A DNA stretch of 64,000 nt from assembly GCA_003260075.1 (NCBI GenBank), contig QLIY01000038.1, positions 248,006-312,005 on the forward strand, in the 5' to 3' direction. The notes under the pieces were generated by a model. That model did not search any database and had not been told where the DNA came from. It saw nothing but the letters and a program-made list of their open reading frames with translations. This stretch comes from Phallusia mammillata. Lineage: Eukaryota > Chordata > Ascidiacea > Phlebobranchia > Ascidiidae. A program made the position numbers and the translations under genes. Positions 1 through 12,900 of the stretch are shown here, one piece after another (the stretch's first letter is position 1; every line of letters starts with the position of its first letter).

Positions 1-3000
1 AGTGAGTTTCTACAGAGCCTGTGTGCTCTGAGTGTTGGACTTGAACTTTGCGAGACGATTTGTTACACTGCTAAAATCCCTCCACACCATAAGGTAAAGT
101 CATAGCTTGTAAAAGTGGTAAAACACCTCCTAACAAGTTGGCCAATAGACAGACAAATAATTAACTGGGAATACTTTATGTCTAAAACCGAAGATGAACT
201 TACATCAGCATTATAAATATATACACTGTATCTACTGTTGTTTGGAAGGTATATGATCTTAACGACAATTAATTATTAAACAAATATATTTTATGGGTTC
301 ATGTAGTAAATAAGATTATATGTATTAGACCAAGCGTAAAAACCTGTACCATTTTAACCATTTTGTTTCCAGTTTTGCTAAACCCTATTTTTCCGTAAAA
401 CACAGATATGTGATCCGGTTGAAAAACAGCCGATTGGCAACTGGTTGTGGCTCGCAAACTTCGACAAGTTATCGCGTGCAATTCTCGCCATCTCACGTCG
501 CACAAAGTTGTCTGAAGATTTCCGGGAGGAATCCGATGACGTCATCGTTGGACCAGACCCAATTGTGAGTCATATCAAACGTGTTAGCAAAAAAATTGAT
601 TGGAAAAATAAGTCGTATTTGAACAATCTTTTACACTGGGCCACGATACAGATTTATAGAGTTATTTTTCAATAATGTAAAACATTGACTCTGCGTCTGA
701 CTGCCTTTAAAATACGTTTAAAATCTTTAAAAATGTTAGGAAAGGTTCTTTTTCGCTCATATTTTTACACGTACATAATTTGCATCACAGGACAACTCTT
801 TGTGGCCGGCGAAGGTCGACGAGCAGCTGGTCACGTGGTACGAGGAGCAGCCCGATGATTGGCAGATCGGTGGAAGGTGTGACGCGTATCTGTTCGGTGC
901 CGGACGTCATGGTCAGTTGGCTGACGCAGGCAGCAGCACATTGTCCCCGTCACACGGTCCATCCTTTCAGCAAGCACAAAGTGTAAGTTAGCTATCTGTA
1001 AATGGATCGTGATAACATTTATGTGAGGTTGTAGCTACACAGTGGGCTTGCAAAAACAAATTTCGACGATTTTGTAATTTGCCCCAAGCAGGATTCATAT
1101 TAGATTGGGCCATCCCAAACAAACACGAATGGGTCAGACAAACGGGCGAGACAATCTTAAACACGTTCTGATACATTTGTAAATGGAATGGCGCAACTTC
1201 AAGATGTTTTCAAATTTGGTTTGTTTTTTATAAACCTATTGATCCATACTATAAGCGACGAACAACTGCAGTAAAAATGGCAGCAACGACCAAAATTAGT
1301 TGTTTGTGCTAAATTTCGGTGTTTGTTGCAGATTGTATGCGGTCAGAATTGCACGTTCATCGTCTCAACCACTGGTAGCGTTTACTCGACGGGTGAGGGA
1401 AGTTATGGAAGGTTGGGTCAAGGAAACTCAGACGATCTTAACCGACTTACAATCATATCAGCATTACAAGGTAAGCTTCTATGAGCTTGTACACATTCTA
1501 CATATTACATTCTACCTGTACACATTTTACGCATTCTACCTAAAGTACGTATGCCTAATTTTAACTTTTAGGAAAGGTGGTTTGTGTCTGTCTCTTGGTG
1601 GTCTTTGTGCCCTACTTATACATAATGATTTTTTTTTTACTTACACATAATGACTTGTTTAGGATTCGCGGTAAAGCAGCTAGCGACATCTTGTGGCAGC
1701 GACGGGCATTCAATCGCACTTACCGAGTCAGGTGAAGTTTTTTCGTGGGGTGATGGTGATTATGGGAAGTTGGGACATGGAAACAGCGACAGGCAACGAA
1801 GACCGCGACAGATTGAAGCACTTAGGGGTGAAGAAGTCGCACAGGTGATTGGATTATATATGAACTGTTTTTATGATTTGGAATTGTGTTGCCAGTGTTC
1901 TTACAGAGCATTTTACATTAACCTTATAAATGACCTTGAGAAATAAAATAGTGATATCTTGGAAAATAGCTTGAATCTATTGTATACATGCTCTCTGTTT
2001 TTGTGTAAAATAAGTACAAATGGACGATAGTAAGTGCAAATGGACGATAGTATAGTTTTTTATGGGTTGTTTGCCTGTCAAAGAATAAAACACAAATAGT
2101 TTTAAAATGTGTAAATAAATTTTTTGAGAGCGTATTTAATTGATTCTGGTAAGCATTTTCATACAAGTGTGTTCATTTCATTTATACAATTTTGAGCAGC
2201 GATAAACTACAAAATGATTTTTGACACAGTCAGGTTTATTGTTAAATACATTCGAAGGTTGCGTGCGGCTTCAAGCACTCGGCTGTGGTGACTTCTGACG
2301 GCAAATTGTTCACATTTGGTTACGGGGACTATGGTCGTTTGGGCCACGGATCAACTGCCAACAAGAAATTACCTGAACGAGTTCGCGCACTCGAAAATCA
2401 CGTGATCGGCTCGGTAAGATATAAAATATTAATCACTTTGACTGAAAATTAACTTTCCTGGACATAACTCATTGTAGGGGAGATCATCTGTTTAATTCAA
2501 TAAGACATTTTTGAGAATTTATGTGATTAACATGATTCGTCTGTAAATGCAATTTGACCAGTTTGGCCAACACCTGAAAGAATTAACGCTTTGTTCTTTA
2601 CTATAGCTCTGTATGGTAACATTTCAACAACTTTACCAGGTCGCATGCGGTCTTAACCATACTCTTGCTCTCTCCCACGACGGGCTTACGATATGGGGAT
2701 TCGGTGATGGAGATTATGGTAAACTCGGTCTTGGGTCGACCGGCGCCAAATCGACCCCAACGAAAATTGAAACGCTCTGCGGGAATTACATGAAGAAAGT
2801 GGCGTGCTCGTCCCAAGCTTCTGCTGTTCTCACCTGGGACGGTAGATTGTTCATGTTTGGACAAGGTAAACACATGTGTATTTTAGTCGGGTTAAAAGTG
2901 ATTAATGAACAAACTTTGCATATAAATGCTTGTAAATTGAGCAAGTTTATAAACCAGGGCTTTAAAAGTGTCAAAAATCAATTTTCTTTGTAACAATTTA

Positions 3001-6000
3001 GTTGGCCAACGTTTCGTTGTCCCGTTCAACTATTTAAAATTTGTCAAAATTCAATTTTTATGAAACACTTACACATTCACTTCAGTGTGTAAAAAAACTT
3101 TATTCAACAATTTTGTTTAACACAGCAAAGGAAATTATAAAATCGAATCAAGCAGCATTGAATTGTAAAAATTTTCATTGAATTTGTTTTGCTTTTTTCA
3201 CAAGGAAATGTTTATTTCCAAGTTAAAATCAGTTGCCATTGAATTTGTATGTTTGTTTCTTTTAATATTTAAAAAATATTTTTCCAGAGCGAATGTGTGG
3301 AAATCCTGAAACACGCCAACCATCCAGCCACCGTCCACAGCTGGTATCTGGTCTCCAATCTCGCAATATTGTCGATATTTCTATGGGCGCTGAACACACA
3401 ATGGCGTTAACATCAAAACACGTCGTGTTTGTGTGGGGGTCGAATACTGACGGACAGGTGCTTATCCTTATTTGCTATTTTTACTACATTTTGTGAATAG
3501 ATGACTTTACAATATGTTAGGTCGTTTGAAAAACTGCATTAGATCTTAAACTGTGCATTCAAGTCCTAGTAATCTTGTCGTTGTGCTTTTATATGTGGTT
3601 GTTTGTTTCAACCATTAATCATTCCGTTCAAAAACCTTTTTGCACGTTAGTTCATTAGCATTTGAATCAAACTAAAATATACATGTTTCTAATTACCTTC
3701 AGTTAACCAATCAGTCCCCAAAAAATTCACCTAGCAACACAAAGCTTGATAACTATAACTTCTTTTTTTTTTCAACAGCTCGGTTTAGGCCACACCAACC
3801 ACATACAGGAACCAACGAAGGTTGAAGGCCTCGCTGACAAAACTATCAGACAGATTTCAGCCGGCCGTACCCATTCTGCGGCATGGACGGTGGAACCCAA
3901 CAGCAAAAAGTCACTTGTACTTGGACGTCCCGAGAAAGTTCCGTCTCAATACGATTTGCTTTCTCACCTCTCGGTTCCCGAAGCCTGGGCTCGTCTTTCC
4001 ACCCTTCGCAAGTTCTCGGAACACGTGAGCGTCTCGTGGAATCTGATTGGTCTAAAGCCAAAGCAGGTAGGTTGTCTGTTTTGGTTTGCCTCATATATAT
4101 TTTCCGACCGCATTTTTACCAATGAAACATTAGCACTTACTTTTACGTAAACTGGCATTGTTGACACGTATGGACAATAATAGACAATTAACATGTATTG
4201 CCTTGCCAAGAATCATATTAATAAGTTGTTACCGTGTGGTCAGCGTATTAGGCCATCATCATATTAAAAGGCATAAGTGGTTTCAAAAGTATTTGACAGA
4301 TAAAACTTATTGGAGTAATAAAGGTTTGTTCCTTTCCAAGCATGGTGCATTTTTACAGATCAAAGAACAAGACATCTGCCTCTTCACAGCAGTAAGCCAC
4401 GGTTTATCGAGCGAAACAGTCCGTTCTGTTTTGTTTCCTCGTGTGTCGAACTTGCCCATGGTGCGAGCACTTGGTGAGTGCGACTTAGCCAAAGTTATAC
4501 TGACTAACTGAACTAACTAAGACGTACCGAAAATTCATACACTTATATCATATTAAAATATATAGCACATTGAACTGTGTACACAAGCAGTTAAAGGTAT
4601 CATACATTGTTTGATATTTTATGAACTCTATTCCGATAACAACCTTCAATTAAAGTACACCTTCGTTTACCATGTTAGATATTTATTTTACACAAAAACA
4701 TTATGTTATATACAGGTAAGACGATGGTACAAGGGAAGAATTACGGACCCCAGATCACAGTTCGTCGACTTTCAGTGAGAGGAAAGAAATGTCCTCCAAT
4801 ATTTCATCAAATATCTTACCAGGTTTGTGCTTTGGGAAACTGTGGTATCTTTGCTTATTCTGTTTGGCGTGTCGTCTTTATTGTTGATTTAAAAGGCATT
4901 TCTATACTAATGTCTTTGTCTGTCCAATTTATAATGTAAAACAACTTCATATATCGACAAGCACGTATTACCTTACACAGGAAGAAAATTAGTGAAGAAA
5001 AAAATTGTATGCAGAAAATATTTCCGTTCTGTAATGTGGTTTTATGCTTTGCAGATTCTGAAACAGAACCCTATTGAGCTCCGCCTTCCATCACGTGCCT
5101 GGAAAGTGAAGCTGATAGGTGAAGGCGCTGATGACGCTGGGGGCGTGTTCGATGACACCATCACTGAAATGTGCCAGGTTAGGTCAAGTTCATTGATTTA
5201 AAAGACCTAATTCATTATTATTCCGTCACGTTAAAAATATTGGATTTTTTACAGGAATTGGAAAACGGAACATTAAATATCTTGATAGCGACACCTAACG
5301 CAGGGTCGGAGACCGGACAGCATAGAGACAGGTGATCAATTGAATTATATGACCGAAATAGAATGCCTGGTTGAAAGTTGCTACCCATCGGTTCGCTATG
5401 GCTCCGAACTCCCGTATTTAAAATAAGAGCCTAATTTATAACTGTGACAAATAAAAAAGCTATTACAACCATTAGTATTTTTTACCTACAACAAATTAAA
5501 CCTTTTTGTGCTTTTAGTGAGATTAGGTTAAACTAGACTCTCTCTGAGAAGTGTAAAACAAAGTAAAGTGGTTTTATTTTTAGATTTGTGTTGAGTCCAT
5601 CACTGACAAATGCAGAAGAAGCTCAAGCTTTTCGATTCCTCGGTGTTTTGATGGGAGTCGCCATCAGAACGAAGAAACCTCTTGATTTGCACCTCGCTCC
5701 AATTGTGTGGAAACTTCTTGCTGGTAAACAGATTTCCTTTATTCAATTCAGCAATTTTTGTAAAAGAATATTTTTCCCAGTATAAACGTGCGCACAAGTT
5801 TTACAAATGCGACAATTCTAACATTTTTGTTTGATTACTGTAAAACAATTGTTTCCATTTTTTGTTGTCACACAGGTATGGGCGCCACGCAGCATGACGT
5901 AGAAGAAGCGGATGAGCTCTTCGTTCAGATGCTTCATGCTTTGCGGAACATCGACAGTGCAGGGGTGGACGAAACCAACTTCAGTGACGTAAGCATGCCT

Positions 6001-8220
6001 TTGTCTTTTTGCTTTCGTTCTAAATTATAGACTAGCCATTATCTTACAAGTGCTTTATGTTATGCCCAGTTGTGGCATCAAACAAATTTGGCGGACATGG
6101 CTTTTCAGTCTGTTATTTCCAAAAAACTGGAATACCTCCAAGGACCATATGTTATCACCAGGTGCACTAATAAGTCGAAAAAATTTGCTCATAGATGTTT
6201 TCACATAGAGTTAGGACAGGTAGCAAGATTTTACCTGTATTTAGTTTAACTCAATCTACTTTTGTCAGATTATTCCGTTGGAGTCATTCAAGGCGCAGAG
6301 TTGGGACGGTCGGTTTGTGGCTGCAGTCGCAGGTGGTGAGGGAATTCCCCTTACTTTTGCTAACCGAATCCAGTATGCTGAGCGTGCTTTACAGTTCCGC
6401 TTGCACGAGATGGATCGACAGGTGAGATTATTTAAGTTTTTTAGACCTATGCGATCTTGCTCTTTTGAATGAAGTAAATCACCGGGTTTGAAGCCTCTGT
6501 TTTAACGGGACTAGTCGCTTTGATTAATTTTATATTTTACATTTTGACAGATTGCTTGGGTGCGTGAGGGTGTTTCCCGCATTATCCCCCTGCCCCTACT
6601 TACCCTCCTCACAGCTTCCCGACTGGAGCAGCAAGTTTGTGGAATGCCCGATGTCGATTTTAATGTTCTCAGGACCAACATGAGGTTTGTGGAACCCGAT
6701 AATATGTCCAATCTATAGAATTTATAAATTAACCTATTTATAGGGATTTTATAAAGTTTTCTTTTCAACCCACGATTCACGCCGTTTTATGACGGTAACT
6801 TCACATGAAAGAAATGTAACTTCACATGAAAGAAATGTAACTTCACATGAAAGAAACTTGTCGCATCTTTAATCAATTTTTAGACCATAACTTAGATTAG
6901 GTGCACACTCGTAGTGTTAAGGTGGGTAGTTTATAGGCGTCCCTGAAAAAAATGTAATCATTTCACGGCCAAGCTGCAAGGAATAATTGCTGGACGAAAG
7001 CCAAAAATTTCTGGGGTCTGGATCTTCACAACTTTCCAACCTTATGTGTTCTAAATGTAACGGATTTTATTTACAACGAGTTGACGCTTGCAATGTGTGT
7101 TACTATCTTATACAGATATAGGGAAATCGGAGAGGAAAGTGAATTGGTATCGTGGCTGTGGCAAACCCTGGAAGATCTCAACCGTGAAGAGCGCGTTCTT
7201 TTTCTCAAGTTTGTTTCCGGACGGTCCCGCCTTCCTGCTTCCGCCGCCGATATGCCACAGCGATTCCAAGTGATGAAAATTGACCGGGTACGGAAAATAA
7301 TTAAGTCCTTAGTTGATGGTCCTCGATTTGTGAAAGTTTTGCGAAATGCTTTTTTTGCCTTTGTTTAACCGGTGGTTTAAGTAATACCATTTAAAATACG
7401 TTAAAAATCATGAATCTAATGTTCATAAACCGTTAAATTCTGAAGTAAACTGGATTTAGGTTACGTTTTACCACAGATTTAGGAACACATTTTTAAACTA
7501 GATATTGAAACTTAATCGGTTAATCCGGACCCATATGGACCAAAAAAACTTTTTCGGATTAGGCGAAGGTCCGGATTATCCGATGTTGAAGTCTTTTTTA
7601 TTCAAAAAAAAATATTATTAAAAGGATTAAAAATCATTTGTACTTAAAGTTTTGTTCGAATTAGGCGAAGATCCGGATTAACCTACGTTAACTGTACTAA
7701 CCAACGTACGTTAAAAAATCTTGACTTGTATGGCGCTAATGTCGTTCACAAACTCTAGTTGTTGGGTAAATTCTGTAGTAAATTGGATTTGGGTTACTGT
7801 TTACCACAGATTTAAGAACGCGTTTTAAACTTGGTATTAAAACGACCTATTTACCCGTAATATACAAACCTCGGTTAATCCTGACCCAAAAACCGGATTT
7901 TTTGACCGGATTTGGCGAAGTTTGTGATTACCCGAGGCCGATTTAAGTGAGCTTTACTGTACTTTTTACCTGTTTGACTTTTACTAACATAATATGATTT
8001 CGTATTTTCAAACACATATTGTGGTTTCTTTTAGCCCATCGACAGCTTGCCAACCAGTCAGACCTGTTTCTTCCAACTACGTTTACCTCCATACTCTAGT
8101 CAGGCTGTGATGGCCGAACGACTGCGATATGCCATTCGCCATTGTCGTTCAATCGACATGGACAATTATATGTTGCTTCGAAACGCCGATGATGATAACA
8201 TCGACGAAATTGAACCTTAA
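1..8220 (+). CDS. HERC1: HERC1 giant E3 ubiquitin ligase, 3' part (RCC1-like domain + HECT)
   Basis: Nineteen exons join in phase to 974 codons and a stop; the 5' part lies left of the window. Exons: 1-93, 406-564, 791-982, 1332-1470, 1663-1844, 2258-2413, 2640-2865, 3288-3457, 3779-4066, 4359-4473, 4716-4822, 5055-5177, 5255-5331, 5584-5723, 5876-5988, 6269-6421, 6551-6684, 7116-7287, 8035-8220. Residues about 100-490 are RCC1-type blades with repeated GDGDYGKLG and ACGxNHTLAL motifs. Residues about 620-974 are a HECT domain with [23 protein letters not shown] and SGRSRLPA. The catalytic cysteine is in [16 protein letters not shown] (about residue 924, exon 19). HECT ligases take ubiquitin from an E2 onto this cysteine and pass it to a substrate. 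The order and the C-terminal motif DMDNYML match vertebrate HERC1 as I remember it, rather than the small HERCs. The tail after that motif is short and acidic. A possible poly(A) signal is at 8919-8924. Confidence 0.95.
6796..6856. repeat. 21-bp minisatellite, 3 copies
   Basis: Three head-to-tail copies of a 21-bp unit beginning TAACTTCACATGAAAGAAAT lie in the HERC1 intron between the exons ending at 6684 and starting at 7116. The third copy is slightly truncated. Confidence 0.9.
7441..7940. repeat. Diverged direct duplication in the last HERC1 intron
   Basis: A block at about 7441-7586 (containing ACCACAGATTTAGGAAC, then TCCGGAC and GGCGAAG) is repeated in diverged form at about 7772-7937. 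The offset is about 330 bp. An additional GGCGAAGATCCGGATTAA-like piece lies between, near 7663-7681. No coding sense is seen. Confidence 0.6.
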
Positions 8221-9344
8221 ACTGTTTTGGGTTTTGTTGAAGCGAAACGCCTTTTGCCTACGTGTAAAACGTATCAAAACTTTTTGTCGCACTTTCAGTG
8301 TTACATGCGCCGAGTTTTTTGACAGCATGAAATGTATTGCCTAATTTTTTTTCGAAAAGTTTTACATTTGAAAACAAAATTGTTAGAACGCGTTTTTCAA
8401 AATTCTGCAATTTCGTGTGCGCATTAAAAATTGCTTTCGATTTTTCAGAATCGCTCGGTTGATCTTTTGTATATTTGCACACGCGTCAAAAGCAACACAA
8501 AATAAGCGACGTTTTGTTTTTGTAATCGCACTTCATTACACGCTCCGGCGATTCGGCATCTATTTATTGTACAGTGCAGACTTCTATATCACACCACAAA
8601 ACTGTGACACAAAGAAACCACGTATTGCCACGTGCTTATGGAAATGTCACTAAAACGGTGGTTTCTTATGTTTTAAGTGATTACTGTTTTGTAAGGTATG
8701 TAGTTTTTTCTGTTTAGCGAGATCTCTATTTACCGCACTATACCCACATTTGTTTCCATTTTAACTTCTTGTCGTATGTCTTACAGCTTGGAGTGTGTGT
8801 GTCCAGTTGTGGTCCAGTGGTGTTCGTTGGTTGGTAAATTTCTGTCTGCATGTTACGCGCAAAATGAAATACAAATGACCTAGCATAACAATTATTCAAC
8901 TGGTTTCATAATGGGGTAAATAAAACATCGGCAAAAAACTACCCAAAACGATATTTTATAGGGTGTTTTGCGATATGTGGTTCATTAAGGTTTATCTTTT
9001 AACGTGTTTTGCAAGTATAAAACACAGACTTTTTAATTTGCTTTATTTACACAGTTGAAGGAAAACTAAACGTGCAAAGAGCGAAATTACATGTACGAAC
9101 GTGTTGTATTAACGGAAGATTAAGGAATATTGCTGCTAGTTTTAAACAGTAATTACCAACCCACTTTTGCAAGACTATAAACCGTTATCGGAGACCTAGC
9201 ATTTTCACCTGGTTTTTGAAAAAAACAAACAAATACCGAATCTACAAACAGGAATCAGAGACAAATATTTTCTTACTTTGTGCACAAAAGAAGGAAAAAA
9301 ATCTGATTAGGATTAGGTACAAGGCTAAAACCGGATAGAACCAG

Positions 9345-9602
9345 TTTGAAACCGGAATATTCCGGCGAAAAGCCACACCAAACCGGACTATTCTTCGATT
9401 TTTTGATCCCCAAAAATCGAAAAAACAGAAAAGCTATAGCGTAAGGGTTTTTCCAATATCGGGTCAAAACTTTCGATTTTAAAAACCGGTTTGGGGGGTT
9501 CGGCAGGAGGCAAAAACCGGTTTGAAACCGGAATATTTCCGCGAAAACACACCGAAAACCGGATTTTTTCACCCCCCAAAATCGAAAAAACGGAAACGCT
9601 AT
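9345..9602. repeat. Two-copy direct repeat, about 176-bp offset
   Basis: The block starting TTTGAAACCGGAATAT at 9345 recurs at 9521. Both copies continue through ACCGGA, a T-rich tract, CCCCAAAAATCGAAAAAAC-like sequence and GCTATA. Both lie in the convergent intergenic region. Confidence 0.75.
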
Positions 9603-9885
9603 ATGGTTATTACAATTTAAGGTAGAAATACGGAACGATAGTCATCTGCAAGCGATGATTTGCAGATAAACAACCTCTTGCTCGCTGTTGCTGATCGCAG
9701 AATCTTGAAGTATCTCAAGGTAGTAATGCGCTAGGCAAAGACGTCCAGAAAAGCTTACTCTCTTTGCATCTGAATATAAGATCCCAGTGTAATATTTTTA
9801 ACACGCAATTCGTTAAAAACTCTATAAAGTTACACTTGAAACCTTTTTTAGTTTTAGGACAGCAAAGCAGAGTTCGTCTTACTAC

Positions 9886-9891
9886 TTTATT
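9886..9891 (-). terminator. NPHP1 poly(A) signal candidate
   Basis: TTTATT on the + strand reads AATAAA on the minus strand, about 100 nt after the NPHP1 stop codon at 9990. Confidence 0.55.
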
Positions 9892-9989
9892 ATTACTGCA
9901 CAGTAAACGAAAGTCACATCGCAACAAATTAAAACTTCCAGAATAGCATCCCAACTCATGCGGGTAATTCCTTCATCAAACATGTGACC

Positions 9990-12900
9990 TCACGTCAGAG
10001 ACCGCCCGTGGTCGTGCAGGAGGTCAAAGGTCACCTCGCTTATGTCAAATGGTTGCAAATCGCCAGGTGGCGCTAGTAGGTAACGGAGCACACCTTGGGG
10101 TTGTTTGGTGACTTGCAGCGTTTGTTCGATGATCCGCGCACGAGCCTGAAACAGATGAAGGCTCGTTAAAATGACAACACCCCCTTGCCTTTTATAGTGA
10201 AACCAAGCTGATTGCTTAAGACATCATGGTAATTCTGAAACGAAGTGACTCTGAATAGCTTATAAGTTTATTTTTACACACAGTTTCAAGAATAAAATAC
10301 AATATACTGATCGGGATTCGTCCCCGGAAGTATCCTGGGTTCGAATCCCGTGAACGACAAAGGGCAATTTTCAGTTCTCGGACTGCCGCCTGATTGTCGA
10401 AAAATACAATAACAAAAATAAAATACAATATACTGTTGCGTTTGTATTGAAAAAGCTTAAATGGTTAAGTTAGGACATCAGTGACATTTAAAACTCAAAC
10501 AGGTGTATTGGTTTTCCGAACGAACAGAGTCATCATACATATTTTGCCTCATTCCTGACAAAATTTTGAAGAAAAATGGAATCAAACACGGTCTGTGCTT
10601 TACAGAGGTCACAAAAACCACTCAACGAAAAGAAATGAAAATTCCTTTGTTTAAATATATCCATTAGCACAGGGGTCCGCAAATACTTTTTGGCGCGACC
10701 CTACAAAATTGCTCTAAATTATCGCGACCCAAGCATTTTGTTAGCATGTAAGTTTGTGGAAAATACTAAGCAACTAGATATCAACACTAAGACTGCTGTT
10801 ATGCTTTTGTCAGTTGCTATTTTCTTGTACAAAATAAAGCGAAACTCAGCACGTAAAACAGTATGTAAACGAACGTATTTATCCAGCAAAATGGTAACAG
10901 AAAAGCATGACTGCTTGCGCAGGTACGCTTAACTTATTGCATTGTTACATAGACTGTATGTAACAGTTACGTAGTCATATGTAACAATGCAATAATAATT
11001 AAGTTGAAAATACGGAAAGTTCATTAATACTATAGATGCGATGCTTATATTCATGGAAAATTTGAAATATTTTGCGACCCAGACTAGAAGGTCTCCCACT
11101 ATTTGCGGACCCCTGCATTAGCATACCTGTTCAGTTTGTACATCAGCCCACTTTGATTCTGGCATTGTGGTCGCGTTTAAAAGCGGGAAGGCTGTTTCCA
11201 TAACAACCGATTTAAATACGTTTTTCATGTTTTCCTTGTCTCTCTGCAAAATACAATATTTATCCAAAAACAGATTTAAAATCTATTAGAAAAGAAAAGT
11301 CGTAGTTTCAAGTGTTATGATTTGTGCAAAAACTGTACCTTGTCGAATACAGTACGCCCATAAACAAACGAATCCATTAGTGTGACACTGACAATCACCC
11401 ATAAAAACATACCTTATCAGCTCTGGTAAGGGGTCCCTTTTTTTCTTCCCACACGTTCTACAAACCAAACATCAAATTCTTATTTCGGTCTCCTGAATCT
11501 TGTGTAAATCTTGTGTTTTTTTTTAGACTAACAACAACTAGTGATGTGAGGAAAGTTTCCTTTGCGAAATAAATTGCCCATATTTAAGCCAAACACTATT
11601 TGAATATTTTAGGTGATTAGTTGGATGTGATGAGCTAAGTATTTATTTTTCGGTGGCACCAAATTCAATCACTGGTTAGACATACGTGCATCGCATCCAT
11701 AATATCGCTCTGGTCGATCGATCCGACAAAAGTGGCGAGAACTGGAGAATGGACAAGGTCTGCGTCCAGCGGAGCGAGACGGTCACGAACTAGTGCGTCG
11801 GCCAGCACACGCCGATAATATGCAAGAAGTTCAGCGAATCGTGACAAAACCACGATTGTGGCGGGAAGGAGCCTGAGAAAAACAATCAAACAAAGTGTTT
11901 TGCTCCTCGCATATGTTAAGTTAGACAATCGTTGAGAAATTAGTTTTTTTCTAAAATATTGTTGTGTTACGATCATTTGAGGTCATAATAGCTAGAAAAA
12001 ACCCATACGAATACCGAAAATGACATGTTCAAGCCCCATATAACTCACTCAAGGTATTTTCGTTTCTCCACAGTTGGTGTCCCCATCAGCACAGTCAGAG
12101 TGGGTTGTTTGACGAGCAATGCACGAAATCGATTTGACGAGGCTGAATCAAAACGATGCTTTACAACACATTTAACGTTTCATAAAAGTACATGTAAATG
12201 TGAAGTGTTTAACAAGAACTAAATGAAAAATGTGCAGTAGATTAAGCAGCTGGTCGTGCATTAACGCAAATTAAGTGGCACCCTTTAGAAAAAAAAAAGA
12301 TAAACAAAATAGTCACACCTCTGCGCAGAATAGATGGATCGACCGCGATGCCCTGTTCGTAGGGAGTTCCCCCGTTCAGATTGAGATCGTATTTTCTACA
12401 AAAAAATATTTAGTTTTATTTCCTAGTTTTTAAGTAAATAAAAAACAACAAAAAAAACGATAATTGTCGTGCGGTTTTGCTTTTACAGAACCTCATCAGT
12501 TCAACCACACTCAAATCTGTTAAAGGTTCAAGGAGAATACATAGGAAACAATCATTTTTTATCGCCTTACCTGTTGGGAATCGGGTTTCCTTGTTCATCG
12601 AAGAGTTTTAGATGAGCCCACCCACAACTTAATTCTCCACGTTCTCCGGTTTGCTGCAGGATAGAGAACACATAAACTTAAATACAACAAAACTGTATTC
12701 TTGCTATTAATGTTAGTTTTCAGTGATTTTTGCATTGATGTGTTAATAACGTGGTTACCGACAATGAGCTATGCCGCCTAGCGTTTCTTTATGCCTTTGT
12801 CCGTTTTTTTACAAATTTTCGTTCGCACTGTAGACCGATTTGGAGAATTAGTGAAAATTACCGCGGCGGATTGGGCGTTATTTTTTGTGTATCTGTCTGT

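Larger units (their letters stand above)
8221..9989. other. Convergent intergenic region HERC1 / NPHP1
   Basis: No exon is recognised here. It holds the presumed 3' UTRs of both genes, a HERC1-side poly(A) signal candidate at 8919-8924 and the duplicated repeat at 9345-9602. Open frames here are short and unlike known proteins. Confidence 0.7.

Noticed and set aside
6070..6161. Cassette-like exon in a HERC1 HECT intron, open for 30 codons with splice-site-like ends
   Set aside because: Its 92-nt length would break the frame into the next conserved HECT exon, and HERC1 proteins have no insert at this point.
10320..10370. GGGTTCGAATCCC, a perfect pol III B-box word
   Set aside because: No A box, acceptor stem or anticodon arm could be fitted around it; at most a tRNA-derived SINE remnant.
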